In this document: positions 1 to 9,589 of the stretch, one piece after another | How positions within the stretch are numbered: the stretch's first letter is position 1 | Layout: every line of letters begins with the position of its first letter | Origin: Chryseolinea serpens | GTDB taxonomy: Bacteria; Bacteroidota; Bacteroidia; Cytophagales; Cyclobacteriaceae | Direction: 5' to 3' | DNA length: 64,000 nucleotides | Assembly: GCF_900129725.1 (NCBI RefSeq) | Contig: NZ_FQWQ01000001.1 | Location: 930,001 to 994,000, forward strand | Notes under the pieces: generated by a model | What the model saw: only the letters and a program-made list of their open reading frames with translations | Database searches by the model: none | Told to the model about the DNA's origin: nothing | Made by a program: the position numbers and the translations under genes

Positions 1-1165
1 AGTAGGCATCCTTGGTGTTCTCCTCGAAGCTGATGGCGGCACCGCGATCGGTGTCGCGCACCTCGGCACGAACCTCCTTGCCATCGGCAGTCAGGACTTG
101 CACTTTATAATTCTTACTATTCACCGACAGGACGATCTCCACTTGTCGTCGCGGGTCGATGTCGAGCGGACAGAAGCAGCATTCAGGAATGCGGAAGATT
201 TTTGCTTTGTAAACGTAGAGGCGTTTTCGAATCTTCGTAAGCGCGCAAGCCAGGCTATTCGGATCGCGTTCGCAGGCCGTGCATTTGGGTTGAAGGATGC
301 CATTGAGGGCGTCGTTGCACACAGCGCAAAGCTCAAAATTCAGAGCCCTCATCAGGCAATTGGCTTGCGGACGATAGATGCCCGTTGGCGAATAGCCACC
401 ACCCGCCCATGCGCCCACTACACCCGGAGGAGTGTCGACCGTAGTCGGAAGCGGTGTAGTGGCAGCCACAAAACTTCCCCATTTGAGGGTGGCGCGATTG
501 GTATTGATGGTGAGGTTCACCTGCCAGGGCTCCGGACCAGCATAGGCCGGTTCGACACGACCGTCGCAGAAGTAACAAGTGTATTCATCGGCGAGATGAC
601 CAACGAAGTGACCCAGTTCGTGCACGATCACCTCCTGCATGCTGGTGTTTAGCGAAGTGTATACAATGTCTCCGGCGGCACCACCGTATTGCGCGTCGTT
701 CACCAGCACATAGATGGCATCAAAGGCAGGCGCGTAGTTAGCGGCTTCCGTAACGCGTGCCGGTGTGGTGGAGTAAATAACGCGCTCGGGCGCACCCACA
801 TTGTCGCCAAACGTGCAGTTGAGTTCTGTGTTCTTGGACACGCCGGTGAGGGGATGATCGATGCCCGCCTCGGCCGAAATAACATTGACACGCCACACGT
901 TAAAAGAACAAATTTGGGTTGAATACGGCACTTTGTGCCGAAGCGCATCCACCGCCGAAAGAACGGCATTGTTAAACTTATCCTGGTCGGCTGCCGACGA
1001 GGTGAAGCCGTCGCCCACAAATACGATATCATATTTCCGCGTGGTGGAACCGTTCACCAACACCGCCGTAGCATGCGTGCCGTCGGCGTTGGTCTGTACA
1101 TTGACCGTGGCGTATGCTTGGACCATGCACAGCAAGCTGACGCAAAGAAGAAAGAGGGTTTTCAT
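1..1165 (-). CDS. Secreted M64-type zinc metallopeptidase (3' end beyond window)
   Basis: An uninterrupted minus-strand frame runs from ATG at 1165 to the window edge, about 388 residues with no stop, so the C-terminus is missing. Residues 1-19 form a signal peptide (MKTLFLLCVSLLCMVQAYA). A DIVFVGDGF stretch near residue 46 and HELGHFVGHLADEY at 182-195 match the peptidase M64 (IgA-peptidase-like) family: HExxH gives two zinc ligands and the catalytic Glu, and the trailing ADEY is characteristic. Family members are secreted proteases. A Cys-rich stretch follows (around residues 275-330), and the visible end looks like a beta-rich accessory domain. It starts 35 nt after the TIG lipoprotein on the same strand, so the two are probably cotranscribed. 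Substrate unknown. Confidence 0.85.
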   Translation of the reverse strand, partial: MKTLFLLCVSLLCMVQAYATVNVQTNADGTHATAVLVNGSTTRKYDIVFVGDGFTSSAADQDKFNNAVLSAVDALRHKVPYSTQICSFNVWRVNVISAEAGIDHPLTGVSKNTELNCTFGDNVGAPERVIYSTTPARVTEAANYAPAFDAIYVLVNDAQYGGAAGDIVYTSLNTSMQEVIVHELGHFVGHLADEYTCYFCDGRVEPAYAGPEPWQVNLTINTNRATLKWGSFVAATTPLPTTVDTPPGVVGAWAGGGYSPTGIYRPQANCLMRALNFELCAVCNDALNGILQPKCTACERDPNSLACALTKIRKRLYVYKAKIFRIPECCFCPLDIDPRRQVEIVLSVNSKNYKVQVLTADGKEVRAEVRDTDRGAAISFEENTKDAY

Positions 1166-1200
1166 AAGATTCTGCTTTTTAGGTGATTGAAAATAACGTG

Positions 1201-1863
1201 CTACTTAGCGGGAATGGCCAGCTCGGTCATCAGTGTGGCCTTGCCCTTGGTAGCCGGGGTGATCGCCGACACACGTACCTTGGCCAGATCGGTGAGCACA
1301 GGAATGTTGACGCTGAACGGCACTTCATCTTTGCGTTCCACCATACTGAAGCCCTTGCCGTCGGGCGACGGCACCTCCAGCACGCCGGGATGATCCATAT
1401 AGACAAGGGCAATAACCTCACCCTTCGTGTTGAGAAATTCCACCAACAACTTGTTCATCGTGTGGCTCTTGTCGCGAACAAAATCTTCGCGGCTTGGCTG
1501 TCGCTCCGTATACGTCACGGCGTTGCCTTTCAACGTAAACCACAAACGCTCCGCATCCGGTGCCTGCACCTCGAAGGTGGCGCTGACGGACTTGCCCCCG
1601 ACGTCTACGCTGATCGCTGTGGATTGTGGCGCTACCGCCGGAACGATAATCGAGACGATGGTGTCGGAAGCGCTTATCACAACAGCACTTTCCCCGGCAA
1701 TTTTTACGGTGGGCGTTTTCGGAAAGACACCATTTGCCACGCGCAACGTAACCATGTCGCCTGGACTGCTACTGGGGGTATCCAGGGTGATGGTTGGAGA
1801 CTTGTTGCATGCCACAGCCAGTATGGCCAGCATCAACAGGAAGAGGATGGATTTGGGTTTCAT
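1201..1863 (-). CDS. IPT/TIG-domain lipoprotein
   Basis: A 220-residue protein. I chose ATG at 1863 because it begins directly with a lipoprotein signal (MKPKSILFLLMLAILAVAC, lipobox LAVAC, Cys19); an in-frame GTG 10 codons upstream would only add a poor extension. Residues about 24-98 (TITLDTPSSSPGDMVTLRV to the VGGKSVSATFEV strand) look like one IPT/TIG immunoglobulin-like domain. The C-terminal half is beta-rich and unassigned. It is probably an outer-membrane-anchored, surface or periplasmic binding module. The M64 peptidase starts 35 nt downstream, which suggests the lipoprotein is an accessory or anchor for that protease (inference). Confidence 0.75.
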   Translation of the reverse strand: MKPKSILFLLMLAILAVACNKSPTITLDTPSSSPGDMVTLRVANGVFPKTPTVKIAGESAVVISASDTIVSIIVPAVAPQSTAISVDVGGKSVSATFEVQAPDAERLWFTLKGNAVTYTERQPSREDFVRDKSHTMNKLLVEFLNTKGEVIALVYMDHPGVLEVPSPDGKGFSMVERKDEVPFSVNIPVLTDLAKVRVSAITPATKGKATLMTELAIPAK

Positions 1864-2116
1864 ATCGAGAGAGGGTTTATAAGTATTCAACACATCACTA
1901 CCCGGTACGGGAATACTTTCGATACGATTCCAAGCATAGCCGGAAGACGGGAGCCAAAACTTTTTCGGGGTTCCTAGAGTCTGACGATACGAATATAGAG
2001 AAACGGCTGTGCTTTGTAAATACCCATTTTCATGTGAGAGGATGTCGTGAGCGGTGCGAAGTCCATCACCTCACAACAAACTGGCGTTTCAAATTCAACT
2101 GCATTACTGGCGGAGA

Positions 2117-2809
2117 TCAGTCTCTTTTCCGAAGCCAAAATGCCGTCCCGATAGCCACGCGCACACCGCTCCAGTTTACGTGAATAGCTTCATTATTACT
2201 ATTCTCAAGATAAATGTTGTCGTCATATTTGGTTTTGCCATTGACATTTATCTCGTAACCCGCTTGTGCAAAAAAGGTGAAGCGCTTCACATCGTGCTCC
2301 CACTCAACGCCAGGTTCGAAAGTGGCACCCACGGCATCGAAGCTGTAGCCGTTCCCATACGAATGACCGGTGGAGAAGTTGGTTTCTGACTTGATATCCA
2401 AAAACGTTTTGCAGACTCCTAACTTGCCATATAAGTGTAGGTGATGCCCTAGATCCCGCATGAATTTTACACCGAGGGCGACGCGCTTTAGTTGTTGTGT
2501 GGCCGCCATCGCACCGGAATAGTCGGCGTACGCAATTCTCCCTTCTGTCATCGCGTAATTAACAAAACCACCCAGCGTGATTTTACGCAGCCGAATTTCG
2601 TATCCCAATTCGCCTTGAAGCGAAGCGGAAAAACTGGTCACCGATTTTACAGGAATACCCTCGCGGATGTATCCGTCGCGGATGTCCCGCTGCAGTGCCT
2701 TCATGTCGCCCATCTGGTAGGTGCCGGCAATAACCGATCCATAAAGACGCGACTGGGCTGTTGACCAAAAAGACAGGCAAAGCAAGAAAAATAACACCAG
2801 GGATTTCAT
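2117..2809 (-). CDS. Outer-membrane beta-barrel protein
   Basis: A 230-residue protein with a signal peptide ending near residue 19 (MKSLVLFFLLCLSFWSTAQ). The rest alternates hydrophobic and polar residues with many aromatics and Gly (for example the GGFVNYAMTEG and YGKLGVCKTF strands), as in the small 8- to 10-stranded outer-membrane beta-barrels common in Bacteroidota. No catalytic motif is visible. Its ATG lies 2 nt after the stop of the upstream propeller lipoprotein gene, so the two are almost certainly translated from one mRNA and may form a surface complex. Confidence 0.75.
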   Translation of the reverse strand: MKSLVLFFLLCLSFWSTAQSRLYGSVIAGTYQMGDMKALQRDIRDGYIREGIPVKSVTSFSASLQGELGYEIRLRKITLGGFVNYAMTEGRIAYADYSGAMAATQQLKRVALGVKFMRDLGHHLHLYGKLGVCKTFLDIKSETNFSTGHSYGNGYSFDAVGATFEPGVEWEHDVKRFTFFAQAGYEINVNGKTKYDDNIYLENSNNEAIHVNWSGVRVAIGTAFWLRKRD

Positions 2810-2811
2810 GA

Positions 2812-4653
2812 TCAGTGAAGCTTTAAGGCGAAGCCGGTTTGAAGCGAAGTGAAAAGGTAATTCCCTTCCGCATAGTATTTGGGGTAGGCATACCTGCGCC
2901 GAATGGGCACCGACCGGATGGACCCGTCCCGAATGCTCAGCAGTTCGAAGGACGTTTTGGCGCTGGTGTATTCCAGCGTGTGTTCGTTGAAGCCTGGTTC
3001 TTCATTTTGCCCCGTAGAATAAGCATACCGTGTCAGTTCGGTGTCGCCGGCATAGTCGTATACGATCACCTGCGCATCGGTACTGATCAAAAGCTTTTGC
3101 TCATGCGCGAGGAAATGAACATAGCGCACGTTCGCGTAGGGCAATGTCGATTTCAATGCGTAGGAACCGCCGTTGGCGTGATAGAGTTTAGCACCCGTTA
3201 TAAAATATTGCCCGTCAGGCGAAATGTGTGCAGGGCCGGCCGATGGAACGCTGGCTACGTCCTGCCCGGTGGCAAAGTCCAGGATGTTTACATTGGCGTT
3301 CGAGCCGTTGGTCGTGTAGACAAAGAGGTTGTTGTTGCTCGCCGCCATGCCATCGAGCTGGAAACCACCGGCGGGTCCACCGTACTTCGGAAAAGTAAGG
3401 TTGCTTTGATCGATTTCTGTGATCAGGTACTCCCGGACAGCATACAGGTGGATCCCATCGGGCGACTGCATGAGGCGGGCATCGTCGTCGTAGTACGCGC
3501 TATAGGCTGTCGTGCTGTCGATGATGTTAAGATCCTTGTCCAACTTGTAGATTCCATCGGGAAAATCATTGTGGTAAAATTGCAAATTCACAAAGTAATA
3601 AACATCGTTAGCCTCGTTGTATACTACGTCTTTAAACGTGGGCACGGGAGCTCCCACGGTGAGTTGGGTAGTGATGGAAATTTTATCTTCCGGGATTTTA
3701 CCGGGATCTTCTACATCGGCATACAACACCAGCGAATAATCAGCAACTTCTCCAAAAACGGGGGCAGTTTCACCCAGGTCGATGGAGAGTTTGTCCTTGT
3801 CAATGTTTGCCGCCAGTTGCTCGGTTCCCCGCGACGCACTCATGAACTTGATGTTCTTATAGTACGGCGCCTGGTCCCACGATAATTGGAGACTATTGTT
3901 TTCGGCCGAAAGACGCATTCGCGGTTGGTATGGGAACTGGGAGAGTTGTTCGCCCGAGGGAAGAAATTTGCCACCCTGGTCGACAACCAATGTATAACCA
4001 ATCCACCCCCCCACATACGTGTGGTCTTCGAGAGTGGTTTGATTTTGGTCGGTCACGGTCAGTTCACGATAGGGGCTGAAGAGATCAGCACGGCCATCGG
4101 CTTTTCGGATCTTGTAAGCCTGGAAATCTCCATAGGGATATTTGTTCCAGCTTAGCTTAATGGTTCCATCCGCTTGCCTGATGCTGGTGATTTGGGGTTG
4201 AAAATTCTTCTTTCCAATCATCAGCACATAATGGTAACTATGTTTAAACGTTTCTAGGCCGGACTGATCCGCCAGGCTCGTGGTGCCCGACCCTACCGTA
4301 GCGGTGATCTCAAGCGCATGTGGCCCGCCCGCCAGGTTATCCGAGGTGATCGGCCGGCTACTTCCGTCATAGGGCGAAGAAATGCCGTCGATGCGTATTT
4401 CAAAACTCTTGACTTTGCCGTTGCTGAACTTGATGTAAAGATATTCGTGGTCCGTGAGCCAGAGCGTATCGACCAGCGGATAATAAGCACCGGCATAAAA
4501 CGAATAAAGTATGTCGCCGATATTTTCCTCGTGAGGCGTCGGATCGACCTGAACGAAATTATCGTCGCCACGGTCGAACATACAAGCCGACAGGCAAAGC
4601 AACAGCAGCCACGACAGGGTCCATGGTCTGCGGAAAGAATAGAATGGTTTCAT
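2812..4653 (-). CDS. Beta-propeller-like lipoprotein
   Basis: A 613-residue lipoprotein. The signal peptide ends in a lipobox (LCLSAC, Cys24 in MKPFYSFRRPWTLSWLLLL...). Residues about 40-330 look like fibronectin/Ig-type beta domains. Residues about 340-600 contain repeated strands such as YYFVNLQFYH, MQSPDGIHLYAV, NNLFVYTTNGSN and ISPDGQYFITG; SPDG turns are typical of WD40/YVTN-like propellers. Such proteins usually bind ligands at the Bacteroidota cell surface. It forms a two-gene unit with the barrel protein 2 nt downstream. No enzyme motif seen; the ligand is unknown. Confidence 0.7.
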   Translation of the reverse strand: MKPFYSFRRPWTLSWLLLLCLSACMFDRGDDNFVQVDPTPHEENIGDILYSFYAGAYYPLVDTLWLTDHEYLYIKFSNGKVKSFEIRIDGISSPYDGSSRPITSDNLAGGPHALEITATVGSGTTSLADQSGLETFKHSYHYVLMIGKKNFQPQITSIRQADGTIKLSWNKYPYGDFQAYKIRKADGRADLFSPYRELTVTDQNQTTLEDHTYVGGWIGYTLVVDQGGKFLPSGEQLSQFPYQPRMRLSAENNSLQLSWDQAPYYKNIKFMSASRGTEQLAANIDKDKLSIDLGETAPVFGEVADYSLVLYADVEDPGKIPEDKISITTQLTVGAPVPTFKDVVYNEANDVYYFVNLQFYHNDFPDGIYKLDKDLNIIDSTTAYSAYYDDDARLMQSPDGIHLYAVREYLITEIDQSNLTFPKYGGPAGGFQLDGMAASNNNLFVYTTNGSNANVNILDFATGQDVASVPSAGPAHISPDGQYFITGAKLYHANGGSYALKSTLPYANVRYVHFLAHEQKLLISTDAQVIVYDYAGDTELTRYAYSTGQNEEPGFNEHTLEYTSAKTSFELLSIRDGSIRSVPIRRRYAYPKYYAEGNYLFTSLQTGFALKLH

Positions 4654-5202
4654 TTCAGATAGGTAATCATGTCTCGGGTAACGATCTCTTCAATCGGGAG
4701 AGTCCGCCGGCTTTGCAAAGTTTCGTTAACATAAAAATTTTGATTTTCGAAAATACAAAAAAATGCGTAACCGCAAGATCATTTTTCCCAAGCATTCAGC
4801 GATATCGCTTTACGGCGAAAGGCAATCCGATATTTTTTTTTCAGAAGCAAATTGAGCGATCACGGATGGGATACATGCAAACCGTTTGATTGACCCCTGT
4901 TACCAAACAAAAAGACCCTCAACAACGAGAGGCTTATATGAAAGGTCTTGTTTTGTGCCAGGGCCGATTCATTGCCTTCAAAAAATTCATTCCTCAATGC
5001 GGTCTCTGCACTTTTGAATGCCGCGTTCAGAAATTCCAATCCACTCCGAAATCCTCCTAAATAAGGTGGCACGGTGGGACCCATTTCATACCACGCATCC
5101 GTTGACACCTCCCGTTAAATTCAATGATCGTCATGCGGGCATTTCCATTATCTTAAATTGAATATCAACAACAGGCGTTGGAGCTCAAAAAAGTAAAAAC
5201 AT
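4654..5202. other. Intergenic region, no convincing gene
   Basis: About 550 bases, AT-rich near 4730-4860, between the start of the propeller lipoprotein gene and the tRNA. A minus-strand open frame of 82 codons (4860-5108) lacks a plausible ribosome site or domain and reads like non-coding sequence. The promoter of the lipoprotein operon must lie here, but I see no clear TAnnTTTG element. Confidence 0.5.
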
Positions 5203-5235
5203 AAAAAAGCCCGAACTCAATCGAGTTCGGGCTTT
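5203..5235 (-). terminator. Intrinsic terminator of tRNA-Glu
   Basis: A perfect 12-bp inverted repeat (5207-5218 with 5223-5234, loop AATC) is followed on the minus strand by a run of six T. It sits 8 nt past the tRNA 3' end. Confidence 0.85.
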
Positions 5236-5242
5236 ATAATTG

Positions 5243-5314
5243 TAGTCCGTACGGGAATCGAACCCGTGTTACCAGAATGAAAATCTGGTGTCCTAACCCC
5301 TAGACGAACGGACC
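5243..5314 (-). tRNA. tRNA-Glu (anticodon TTC)
   Basis: A 72-nt minus-strand cloverleaf. The acceptor stem GGTCCGT pairs with ACGGACT (G-T closing pair). The D-arm runs GTCT to GGAC. The anticodon stem CCAGA/TCTGG encloses TTTTCAT, giving anticodon TTC, and the T-arm is ACGGG-TTCGATT-CCCGT. The discriminator base is A, and the 3' CCA is not fully encoded. It stands alone with its own terminator. Confidence 0.95.
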
Positions 5315-5461
5315 GTTTGGGTTTTGTGTTCTGAGTGTGAATTGACCTCTCGGTCTGTGTGTTTCTCCCGGCGTTGCCGTTAAGAGGGTGCAAATATAGA
5401 TTGACGATGTTGATTTGCAAACCTGTGCGATAAAATTTTTCTAAAACCGTATTTTATTTCG

Positions 5462-6518
<1,057 letters not shown>

Positions 6519-6540
6519 GACCGATTGTCAAATACAGGTA

Positions 6541-6573
6541 AAAGGCCGCCCCGAAAAAGGGTGGCCTTTTTCT
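6541..6573 (+). terminator. Intrinsic terminator of gap
   Basis: AAAAGGCCGCCC pairs with GGGTGGCCTTTT around a short A-rich loop (one G-U pair) and ends in a T-run. It begins 22 nt after the gap stop. Confidence 0.85.
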
Positions 6574-6677
6574 TTGGCCATCGCACCATGGGCTCCGGTG
6601 GGATGGAAAATAAAGGAAGGCCCGGGTGAAGAATTTTTATCCTGAAATTCGTTTATAACAGGGAACGTCGACCTCTG

Positions 6678-7859
6678 GTGAACAACTACTACCAAATACT
6701 AGGACTCACCCAAGCCGCGGATGCCGCGCAAATCCGGGCTGCCTATAAGCGGCTGGCCATGACCTACCATCCCGACCACAACCCCGGCAGCCGCGTGGCC
6801 GAAGAGAAGTTCAAAGAGATCAACGAAGCCTATCACACGCTCTCCGACCCGCTGAAAAAATCGCGCTACGATGCGCTGCTGAACTACGCCTTCGACGAGC
6901 AGCAACGGGCGGATTACCGGCGCGAGGAAAACAAACGCAAATACTATCGGTGGCAACAAGCCCAGCGCAAGTACTACGTCATCGACAAGGAATATTTCAA
7001 GATCCAGGCCCTGGCCTTCCTGGTCTTCATCGTCATCGCCGGTTTCTGTTTTGCCTTGCTGCACACGGCAAACTACATGATGGAAGAGCGCCGCTACGAA
7101 CACAACCTTGCCACCAGCCGGTCGCTCCGCCAGGTCGACACCCTGTTTGCCTCCGGCCGGTTCGATGATGCCTTCGCGCTCATCCAAACCCTGGGCGAAC
7201 AAGATCCCCTGGAATACCGCTTCCGTTATGCCCAGGACAGCCTCATAACCGCCCTGAAAGTGATGGCCGACGAGCGATTTGCCAACCAGGAATTCTCCGA
7301 CGCCGTAGCCCAATACCTGGTGCTGAAAAAGCACGAAGATCCCGTGCGGACCGAGACCCTCCGCCAAATTTCCATATGCGAATTCTACCTGGGGAACTAC
7401 AAGGAGTCGCTGCTGGCCATGAAGCACCTCCACAACCAGGATCCCCGGAACCTGCAGTTGGTCTACGAGATCGGGTCGCTCTACCTGGAAAAGCTGGAAG
7501 ACCCCAACGAGGCGCTGCACTATTTCACGCTGGGTAAGAAGTTGTTCAGCGAAAACCTCACCGAGGTCTATGGCCCTTCCTACCCCTTGACGATGGACCC
7601 CACGGAAGTGCCCGACATCTACTTTCATATCTTCCTGAACCGGGCCCGCACCAACATGGTGTTGAAGAACTATGAAGAAGCGATCCAGGACTGCGACCTG
7701 GCCATAACGCTGCGGCCCGGACTGGGCAATCCCTATGCCATCAGGGCCCTGGCGGCAGTGCAGCTAAAAGACTTCGACCGGGTGTGTACCGACCTGGCGC
7801 AGGCCCGGTCGTTGGGTGTTGCCGAGGCGGAAGTCCTCCGGCGTAAATACTGCCGGTAG
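6678..7859 (+). CDS. Membrane-anchored J-domain / TPR protein
   Basis: A 393-residue protein with GTG start at 6678, which begins exactly at the J-domain (NNYYQILGLTQAADAAQIR). Residues 2-65 form a DnaJ domain with the diagnostic HPD triad in YHPDHNP (about residue 32), the element that stimulates DnaK ATPase. A basic linker, rich in R/K/Y, precedes one hydrophobic segment (about 110-130, FLVFIVIAGFCFALLH). The remaining 260 residues contain TPR-like helical pairs (for example NYEEAIQDCDLAITLRPGLGNPY). The likely topology is a cytosolic J-domain and a periplasmic TPR region. It lacks the G/F and zinc-finger regions of DnaJ, so it is a specialised co-chaperone; the client is unknown. Confidence 0.85.
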   Translation: MNNYYQILGLTQAADAAQIRAAYKRLAMTYHPDHNPGSRVAEEKFKEINEAYHTLSDPLKKSRYDALLNYAFDEQQRADYRREENKRKYYRWQQAQRKYYVIDKEYFKIQALAFLVFIVIAGFCFALLHTANYMMEERRYEHNLATSRSLRQVDTLFASGRFDDAFALIQTLGEQDPLEYRFRYAQDSLITALKVMADERFANQEFSDAVAQYLVLKKHEDPVRTETLRQISICEFYLGNYKESLLAMKHLHNQDPRNLQLVYEIGSLYLEKLEDPNEALHYFTLGKKLFSENLTEVYGPSYPLTMDPTEVPDIYFHIFLNRARTNMVLKNYEEAIQDCDLAITLRPGLGNPYAIRALAAVQLKDFDRVCTDLAQARSLGVAEAEVLRRKYCR

Positions 7860-8029
7860 CGGCCGGGGGGTTGGGCAAAGCCGTTGGTTTAGGTTGAGGA
7901 AGGGAACTGCTAAACGGAGAAATCGGGGCTTGGGACCGGGAAAAATGTCAACAATCCGGTGCCCGTCGTGTTCTATAATAAATAACTGTTATTTGAGTTT
8001 CATCCTGTATTTTTGCCGAAATTACTACA

Positions 8030-8500
8030 ATGACACCGCGCGCGGAGTTTGAAAAAATGACCCCTTCCGTTATGAAGAACACCGAACACCTGGTTTCCGT
8101 CAAAAGAAGCTATTTTAATATCTTGGCGCTCTTCCTGGGCGATGAAAAGATCGAAACCCGGTTCCTGCGATGCCTCCTGAAGTGGGGCTTCCAACTGCAC
8201 CTGAACCCCGAAGACCTCAAACAGGCCGACGTGGACATCTCCAACCTCAAGTTCAACTCCATCGGCGACAAAGTCGAAAAACTGGAGGCCATCTATCACC
8301 TGGTCTACATGATCTACCTCGACGAAGTGGTGGAAGACGTGGAGCTGGAAGTGGCCACCATCTATGCCGAAGAGCTGGGCTTCAAAGCCAACGTGGTGAG
8401 CGAGCTATTTAAGTCCATCGCCACCGAGCCCTACGACGAGTCGGGCGTGCGCAACGTGCGCCAGGAGGTCATGGATTTCCTGAAGGTGTACGAGGGGTAA
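8030..8500 (+). CDS. TerB-like helical protein
   Basis: A 156-residue all-alpha protein. Acidic helices such as the one around IYLDEVVEDVELEVATIYAE, followed by EELGF, resemble the TerB (tellurite-resistance/DjlA-like) superfamily, in which conserved acidic residues bind metal. The start is uncertain. ATG at 8030 is only 14 nt after a TATTTTTG -7-like box (8009-8016), which would leave almost no leader. ATG at 8057 (after an A-rich stretch) or 8072 (MKNTEHLV) would fit that promoter better. It is cytosolic, with no signal peptide. Function unknown. Confidence 0.65.
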   Translation: MTPRAEFEKMTPSVMKNTEHLVSVKRSYFNILALFLGDEKIETRFLRCLLKWGFQLHLNPEDLKQADVDISNLKFNSIGDKVEKLEAIYHLVYMIYLDEVVEDVELEVATIYAEELGFKANVVSELFKSIATEPYDESGVRNVRQEVMDFLKVYEG

Positions 8501-8523
8501 ACGACCTCCCTGCCTGGTTTTGG

Positions 8524-9069
8524 ATGGATTTTGAACACCGTTCAGTTGAACGGCCGCTGCTTCTTTTACGAACCTTTAATGCTTATCGCATCTTGAAAAG
8601 TATATCCCTTTGCCTCCTCCTGCTCACCTCCGTGAACCTCCTTGCCCAGGAGACCGAAAAGGATTTGCACCAGTTCATCGACCGCTGGCATGAAGCCGCC
8701 AGCAAGGCCAATGCAGCCGTTTTCTTTGAGAGCATCGCCGACCACGGCGTATACATCGGCACCGACCCCAAGGAACGCTGGACCAAAGAACAGTTCGAAG
8801 CCTTCGCCAAGCCCTACTTCGACAAAGGCAAGGCCTGGGACTTCAAACCCTACGACCGCGACCTCCATGTAACATCTGATGAAAAAACTGCATGGTTTTC
8901 GGAACTTTTAACAACTTGGATGGGTGTCTGTCGCGGGTCTGGGGTGCTCCGGAAGACCAAACAAGGATGGAAAATAGAACAGTACCAGCTTTCGGTCACC
9001 GTGCCCAATGATATCATAAAGGATTTCATTACGCTGGTGGATGCGTATAATCAACACAATAAGCCCTGA
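8524..9069 (+). CDS. Secreted NTF2-like (SnoaL/DUF4440-type) protein
   Basis: Up to 181 residues from ATG at 8524. A signal peptide (LKSISLCLLLLTSVNLLAQ) begins only at the in-frame TTG at 8593, so TTG may be the real start (158 residues). The mature part begins with a helix (LHQFIDRWHEAASKANA), followed by the FFESIADHGVYIGTDP and KTAWFSELL strands typical of the NTF2-like alpha+beta cone fold used by SnoaL/DUF4440 proteins. These fold members bind small ligands or are catalytic; no active site can be assigned. It lies 23 nt after the TerB-like gene. Confidence 0.7.
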   Translation: MDFEHRSVERPLLLLRTFNAYRILKSISLCLLLLTSVNLLAQETEKDLHQFIDRWHEAASKANAAVFFESIADHGVYIGTDPKERWTKEQFEAFAKPYFDKGKAWDFKPYDRDLHVTSDEKTAWFSELLTTWMGVCRGSGVLRKTKQGWKIEQYQLSVTVPNDIIKDFITLVDAYNQHNKP

Positions 9070-9218
9070 CCCCCCGTAACTCCCCTGCCACCCGCCGCCA
9101 CCGTTGTATTTAAAGTATCCCTTACTTTTATGCTACCGATGTAGGATTTCAGTTGAATTTCTGCAGCAGTCCACGTCAATCCTTGCGACTTTTGAATCCA
9201 CATCAGACCAACCTGCAT

Positions 9219-9350
9219 ATGGCTTACATGAGAAACATCGACTACAGAGAGGTTGCCAACGCAAGACTTTCTGCCCGGTTAAGACAAGTACTGGTACTCG
9301 CGCTGGTAGTCGTTATCGGCTTCCTCGTTTCGGTGTCGGTAGTGGTATAA
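9219..9350 (+). CDS. Small single-pass membrane protein (43 aa)
   Basis: ATG at 9219 gives 43 residues: a charged N-terminus (MRNIDYREVANARLSARLR) followed by one hydrophobic segment (VLVLALVVVIGFLVSVSVVV), reaching the stop directly. The arrangement is positive-inside with a membrane-embedded C-terminus, like many uncharacterised bacterial small membrane proteins. No homolog recognised. The candidate structured RNA starts right after its stop, so the two may share a transcript. Confidence 0.45.
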   Translation: MAYMRNIDYREVANARLSARLRQVLVLALVVVIGFLVSVSVVV

Positions 9351-9359
9351 GCAGGTTAG

Positions 9360-9556
9360 GTTAACCACGACACGGTATATCTTTAAAGATAATGGGTCGC
9401 AAGACTCACCCCGCTGTATCTCAACTCCGGCCAGCGGTAAGCCTGCTGAAGGGCAGTAGGTTCTCCTGGTCGAAGTTGAATACACACAAGATTTTGTTCA
9501 TTTGTGAGAGTTAGTTAATTAGTTTCTTAGTCCCACCCCGGTGGGACTTTTTTGTT
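9360..9556 (+). ncRNA. Candidate structured non-coding RNA
   Basis: About 195 nt with no reading frame but dense complementarity. A self-complementary ATCTTTAAAGAT comes first. Then GGGTC-GCAA-GACTC forms a GNRA-loop hairpin (9394-9407). A long irregular hairpin spans 9415-9484: TGTAT pairs with ATACA, TCAACTCCGGCCAG with CTGGTCGAAGTTGA (one mismatch, one G-U), an internal loop, then AGCCTGCTG with CAGTAGGTT. An intrinsic terminator ends it. The size and long bulged hairpin would suit a 6S-like RNA, but I cannot match 6S consensus positions. The SRP RNA apical motif is absent. It could also be a structured 3' UTR of the small gene upstream. Confidence 0.45.
9529..9554 (+). terminator. Intrinsic terminator
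   Basis: AGTCCCAC (9529-9536) pairs with GTGGGACT (9541-9548) around CCCG, followed by a run of T. It ends the candidate RNA, upstream of the aminotransferase. Confidence 0.85.
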
Positions 9557-9589
9557 TTACCCCCTCCGCCTTTCTTCCTAGTTTTGAGG

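Noticed and set aside
4860-5108. 82-codon minus-strand frame before the tRNA
   Set aside because: No plausible translation start signal, no domain or signal peptide, and composition like intergenic DNA.
9360-9556. SRP (4.5S) RNA or tmRNA
   Set aside because: The SRP apical motif (GGAAGCAGC-like) and a tRNA-like 3' end with TTCGA loop are both absent.
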